Shown here: positions 14,570-17,638 of the stretch, one piece after another
Layout of the letters: every line of letters starts with the position of its first letter
Position numbering within the stretch: the first letter of the stretch is position 1
Assembly: GCA_029939015.1 (NCBI GenBank)
Contig: JAOZTV010000021.1
Span: 1-17,638, forward strand
From: Candidatus Aminicenantota bacterium
GTDB taxonomy: Bacteria; Acidobacteriota; Aminicenantia; UBA2199
Direction of reading: 5' to 3'
Length of the DNA: 17,638 nt
Notes under the pieces: model-generated
Seen by the model: the letters and a program-made list of their open reading frames with translations, nothing else
What the model was told of the DNA's origin: nothing
The model's database searches: none
Made by a program: the position numbers and the translations under genes

Positions 14570-14836
14570 CTATTTATTTCTAGAGGTGTGTCCCCTGTAA
14601 TTTCTTGTTATTGAAAACTCACCAAGTTTTAGCCCTACCATATTTTCAGTTACGAAAACAGGTAAAAATTTCTTGCCATTGTGAACAGCAAGAGTAAGAC
14701 CAACCATTTCTGGAATTACTGTAGAACTTCTTGACCAGGTCTTTATAACTTCCCTTTTCTTTGAACTCTTCGCAGCAAGTACTTTTTTATACAGTTTTTC
14801 CTCTATATATACGCCTTTTTTAATTGATCGTGCCAT
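14570..14836 (-). CDS. rpsS: 30S ribosomal protein S19
   Basis: An 88-residue S19 of the 30S head, close to S13. Family marks: MARSIKKGVYIEEKL, IKTWSRSSTVIPEMVGLTLA, VHNGKKFLPVFVTENMVG, KLGEFSITRNYRGH. Slightly shorter than the usual 91-93 residues at the C terminus, which is variable. ATG start with GAGGAG 10 nt ahead, inside the end of rplB; 3 nt after the rplB stop. Confidence 0.97.
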   Translation of the reverse strand: MARSIKKGVYIEEKLYKKVLAAKSSKKREVIKTWSRSSTVIPEMVGLTLAVHNGKKFLPVFVTENMVGLKLGEFSITRNYRGHTSRNK

Positions 14837-14839
14837 TGC

Positions 14840-15664
14840 TTAACTTCTCCTCTTAACAATAAATTTTTGGGTTCTTTTATTATTTCTTGTTCTATAACCC
14901 TTTGTTGGTTTACCCCATGGAGTAACAGGAATTCTACCACCCTTGGTTTTACCTTCTCCACCACCATGTGGGTGATCAACAGGGTTCATTACTGTACCTC
15001 TAACATGAGGTCTTTTTCCAAGCCATCTGCTTCTTCCTGCTTTACCGACTTTTATATTATTTCTTTCTTGATTTCCAAGTTGACCAATTGTTGCTCTACA
15101 GTCAATATGGATTTTTCTTAATTCACCTGATGGCATTTTAATTAGAGCATATTTACCCTCTTTTGCCATTAAAGTTGCATATCCACCAGCAGTTCTTGCT
15201 ATCTGAGCACCCTTGCCAGGTTGAAATTCAACATTATGAATAACAGTACCAATTGGAATGTTTTTAAGCAATAAAGAATTTCCTGCTTTGATATCTGCTT
15301 CACCATTTGTTGAAATAATAGTATCTCCAACAGTCATACCTTCAGGAGCTAGAATATATCTTCTGTCTCCGTCTTCAAATTTTACAAGAGCAATTCTTGT
15401 TGTTCTATTCGGGTCATACTCAATTGTTTCAAGTACACCTGAGATATCAAGATTTTTTCTTTTAAAATCAATAATTCTATACTTTCTCTTATGACCGCCA
15501 CCTCTAAATCTAATTGTAATTCTTCCATTATTATTTCTACCACCAGATTTTTTTAAAGTAACTAATAGTTTTTTATAAGGTTTATCAGTTGTAATTTCAT
15601 CAAAAGTATAACCTGTCATGCCTCGAAGACCAGGTGTCGTTGGTTTATATTTTTTTATACCCAT
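14840..15664 (-). CDS. rplB: 50S ribosomal protein L2
   Basis: A 274-residue L2, a core 50S protein needed for peptidyl transferase activity and subunit joining. The signature HPHGGGEGKTKGGR spans 231-244, with H231 at the place of the functionally important histidine of E. coli L2. Other marks: NNNGRITIRFRGGGHKRKYR at 44-63 and LGKRPHVRGTVMNPVDHPHG. Length normal (E. coli 273). ATG start with GAGGTAGGA ahead; start and rplW stop share a base (TAATG). Confidence 0.98.
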   Translation of the reverse strand: MGIKKYKPTTPGLRGMTGYTFDEITTDKPYKKLLVTLKKSGGRNNNGRITIRFRGGGHKRKYRIIDFKRKNLDISGVLETIEYDPNRTTRIALVKFEDGDRRYILAPEGMTVGDTIISTNGEADIKAGNSLLLKNIPIGTVIHNVEFQPGKGAQIARTAGGYATLMAKEGKYALIKMPSGELRKIHIDCRATIGQLGNQERNNIKVGKAGRSRWLGKRPHVRGTVMNPVDHPHGGGEGKTKGGRIPVTPWGKPTKGYRTRNNKRTQKFIVKRRS

Positions 15665-15960
15665 TATCCTACCTCAAAATATTCTATCATCTTAGCCTTT
15701 GGAGTTAATTTAACATAAGCTTTTTTCCATGATGATCTCTTACCGGTATATTTACCATATTTTTTTTCTTTACCACTATAATTCATCAATTTAACAGTAT
15801 CAACTTCTGTTTTAAATAATTTTTCAACGGCAGTTTTAACCATTATCTTATTAGCATGCTTATGAACTTTGAAGCATAATACTTTTTGCTGATCTTTTAA
15901 ATCAGTTGACTTCTCTGTTATAAATGGTGCAAGTATTATATCAGTATTTTCTAATTTCAT
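15664..15960 (-). CDS. rplW: 50S ribosomal protein L23
   Basis: A 98-residue L23 at the tunnel exit, the docking point for trigger factor and SRP. It contains ILAPFITEKSTDLKDQQKVL, then VHKHANKIMVKTAVEKLFK, and a basic loop GKEKKYGKYTGKRSSWKKAY. ATG start overlapping the rplD stop as ATGA (4 nt), with GAGGT 6 nt ahead in the rplD end. One-base overlap with rplB. Confidence 0.97.
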   Translation of the reverse strand: MKLENTDIILAPFITEKSTDLKDQQKVLCFKVHKHANKIMVKTAVEKLFKTEVDTVKLMNYSGKEKKYGKYTGKRSSWKKAYVKLTPKAKMIEYFEVG

Positions 15961-16574
15961 TTTAGTACCTCTGTTATTTTTTCAATTGCATCAACAGTCG
16001 CTAATATATAGTCATAATGTAGTGAATCATATACATTCAATTCACTAGAATCAATTGCCTTTATAGTAGGTATGTTTTTTGTTGAAAGCAATAAGTCTTT
16101 ATTATTTTCGCTATCAATAATAAGAAGCTTATTATACTTGAAATTCTTCAACTTTTCAATCGCTTCTTTTGTTTTTATTGAACCAATTACCAATTCATCA
16201 ATAATAATTAATCTATCATGTCTTACTTTTTCAGATAAAACAGACTTTAAAGCATTTCTTCTTGCTTTTTTTGGCATAGCATAAGAATAATCTCTTGGCT
16301 TTGGTCCAAAAGTAATACCACCTTTTCTCCAGATAGGGCTTCTTGAAGAACCAGCTCTTGCTCTACCTGTTCCCTTTTGTTTCCAAGGTTTTTTACCACC
16401 ACCTCTAACTTCACCTCTAGTCTTAGTTGAAGCAGTACCTCTTCTCTGATTTGCTCTGAAATTTTTAATAGCCTCATAAATCAGATGTTCTCTTAATTCA
16501 TAATCAAAAATATCATCAGATAATTCGATATCTTTAATATCTTCATTATTTATATTTTTTACTTTTATCAGCAT
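15957..16574 (-). CDS. rplD: 50S ribosomal protein L4
   Basis: A 205-residue L4, whose extended loop reaches the peptide tunnel. The loop is clear at about residues 42-86: RRGTASTKTRGEVRGGGKKP, then WKQKGTGRARAGSSRSPIWR, then GG. It is followed by FGPKPRDYSYAMPKKARR and a C-terminal Rossmann-like half. In E. coli L4 represses its own operon through the S10 leader; here the S10 cluster follows tuf by only 20 nt, so no such leader is visible. ATG start with AAAGGAG 7 nt ahead. Confidence 0.97.
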   Translation of the reverse strand: MLIKVKNINNEDIKDIELSDDIFDYELREHLIYEAIKNFRANQRRGTASTKTRGEVRGGGKKPWKQKGTGRARAGSSRSPIWRKGGITFGPKPRDYSYAMPKKARRNALKSVLSEKVRHDRLIIIDELVIGSIKTKEAIEKLKNFKYNKLLIIDSENNKDLLLSTKNIPTIKAIDSSELNVYDSLHYDYILATVDAIEKITEVLK

Positions 16575-16576
16575 AA

Positions 16577-17221
16577 TTAACTCCTTTTAAAGGATTCCTT
16601 CATAATATAAACGTAGTTTCCGTTAAACCCAGGGATACTACCTTTCAATAGAATAATGTTATTTTCAACGTCAACCTTTACAACATTTATTCCTTTAATT
16701 GATTTAGTGTCTCCACCCATTCTACCAGGCATTTTCTGTCCTTTAAGTACTTCACCGGGATAGGCACACATACCTACTGAACCAGGTCTTCTATGATGCA
16801 TTGAACCATGAGTTTTTGGACCACCAGCAAAATTCCATCTCTTTATAACACCTTGAAATCCTTTACCCTTAGTAGTACCTATAATAACAACATTTTCTTT
16901 CTCTTTGAAAATATCAGCTTTGATATTATCACCGAGATTAATTTTTTCACTACCTTCATCAGTAATCAAAAATTCCTTTAATACTCTTGTTGGTGGAACC
17001 TTAGCTTTTTCAAAATGTCCTTTCATTGGTTTTGCAACATTTTTGATTTTTCTTTCTTCTACCAACCCTAACTGAACTTTTTTAAGTTCATTATTCTCAT
17101 TAATCTTTTTCTGTATTACAAGACAGGGACCAGCCTTTATTACTGTTACAGGAATTACATTCCCTTCATCAGTAAATACCTGTGTCATTCCAATCTTTTT
17201 TCCTATTAATCCTTGTATCAT
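16577..17221 (-). CDS. rplC: 50S ribosomal protein L3
   Basis: A 214-residue L3, one of the first proteins to bind 23S rRNA, with a loop near the peptidyl transferase centre. Marks: GLIGKKIGMTQVFTDEGN at the start, GTTKGKGFQGVIKRWNFAGG, HGSMHHRRPGSVG and MPGRMGGD. The start is taken as ATG 17221 (MIQGLIGKK), with AAAGGTGG 5 nt ahead. A GTG three codons up (17230) overlaps that SD and has none of its own. It follows rpsJ by 32 nt. Confidence 0.96.
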   Translation of the reverse strand: MIQGLIGKKIGMTQVFTDEGNVIPVTVIKAGPCLVIQKKINENNELKKVQLGLVEERKIKNVAKPMKGHFEKAKVPPTRVLKEFLITDEGSEKINLGDNIKADIFKEKENVVIIGTTKGKGFQGVIKRWNFAGGPKTHGSMHHRRPGSVGMCAYPGEVLKGQKMPGRMGGDTKSIKGINVVKVDVENNIILLKGSIPGFNGNYVYIMKESFKRS

Positions 17222-17253
17222 ATTATCCACCTTTAAATTTTCTTTAAAAATAA

Positions 17254-17562
17254 TTAGTTAGACTTCACTTCTACTTCAACACCAGCTGGAAGATCCATTT
17301 TCTTCAATTCAGCAATTGTATCATCATTATGATTAATAATTTCAATCAACCTGGCATGATTTCTTCTTTCAAAATGTTCTCTTGACTTCTTGTCAACATG
17401 AGGTGATCTCAATACACAAAATCTTTCAATTTTTGTTGGTATTGGAATTGGTCCAGCAATAGTTGCTCCGGTTCTTTTAGCTTTAGCTACTATTTCAGCC
17501 GATGACATATCAAGTATTCTACTATCAAATGACTTAAGTTTTATCCTAATTTTAGTATTCAT
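17254..17562 (-). CDS. rpsJ: 30S ribosomal protein S10
   Basis: A 102-residue S10 of the 30S head, also the NusE partner of NusB in transcription antitermination in bacteria that use it. Marks: KIRIKLKSFDSRILDMSSAE, TGATIAGPIPIPTKIERFCV, RSPHVDKKSREHFERRNHAR and DLPAGVEVEV. Length is usual. ATG start with AGAGG 5 nt ahead. It is the first gene of the S10 cluster, 20 nt after tuf, with no promoter space in between. Confidence 0.97.
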   Translation of the reverse strand: MNTKIRIKLKSFDSRILDMSSAEIVAKAKRTGATIAGPIPIPTKIERFCVLRSPHVDKKSREHFERRNHARLIEIINHNDDTIAELKKMDLPAGVEVEVKSN

Positions 17563-17582
17563 TTTTCCTCTTTATTTATTTT

Positions 17583-17638
17583 TTATTCAATAATATCAGT
17601 AACAGAACCGGCACCAATTGTTCTACCACCCTCACGGA
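17583..17638 (-). CDS. tuf: Elongation factor Tu, C-terminal end (partial at window edge)
   Basis: Only the last 17 codons and the stop are inside the window. They read REGGRTIGAGSVTDIIE, the very conserved C terminus of EF-Tu, where REGGRT is near invariant. The gene runs off the right edge. EF-Tu delivers aminoacyl-tRNA to the ribosome. A tuf copy directly before rpsJ is the common str-S10 junction. The 20-nt gap (17563-17582) to rpsJ holds only the rpsJ SD and AT-rich sequence. Confidence 0.95.
   Translation of the reverse strand, partial: REGGRTIGAGSVTDIIE

Noticed and set aside
1..17638. CRISPR arrays, insertion sequences, rRNA, defence or prophage genes
   Set aside because: No regularly spaced repeats, transposase motifs, terminal repeats or phage-like genes were seen on either strand.

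Overview
This window is from an AT-rich bacterial chromosome (about 30% G+C by eye, not computed). Every confident gene lies on the minus strand. Reading in the direction of transcription, from high to low coordinates, it starts with the last codons of an EF-Tu gene (tuf). It then runs through the whole S10, spc and alpha ribosomal-protein clusters as one dense block: rpsJ, rplC, rplD, rplW, rplB, rpsS, rplV, rpsC, rplP, rpmC, rpsQ, rplN, rplX, rplE, rpsN (zinc type), rpsH, rplF, rplR, rpsE, rpmD, rplO, secY, map, infA, rpmJ, rpsM, rpsK, rpsD, rpoA, rplQ. I see no terminator between tuf and rplQ and no gap longer than 36 nt. Neighbouring genes overlap or have their stop codon inside the next Shine-Dalgarno (SD) sequence. 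The usual adk gene between secY and map is absent.

Seven bases after rplQ lies a tRNA-Gly(CCC), and 18 bases after that a bactofilin gene, with no room for a terminator or promoter in either gap. After a 71-nt gap holding a possible weak promoter and a small inverted repeat comes a second block of three genes: a LipM/LplA-family octanoyl- or lipoyl-transferase, a membrane-anchored or secreted protein resembling the C-terminal glycosidase domain (GHL13) of PgaB, and an integral-membrane isoprenylcysteine carboxyl methyltransferase (ICMT)-family protein. The first two of these overlap by 89 nt. Bases 1-106 hold no gene I can assign.

The organism cannot be named from these genes. The order tuf-S10-spc-alpha with rpsD between rpsK and rpoA is widespread in Bacteria. 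The zinc-binding (C+) forms of S4, S14 and L36, the bactofilin and a PgaB-like domain fit many low-GC lineages, possibly one with two membranes.

Most of the window is ordinary core translation machinery. Several start codons are revised here from SD placement and family length (rplC, rpsQ, rplE, rpsE, rpmD, rpoA, bactofilin, the GHL13 gene), and four genes use non-ATG starts (secY TTG, rpsM TTG, map GTG, rpsE GTG). The parts worth a second look are the tRNA inside the operon, the secY-map junction, and the downstream lipM-like / GHL13 / ICMT group. I found no clear evidence of an undescribed defence or mobile system.
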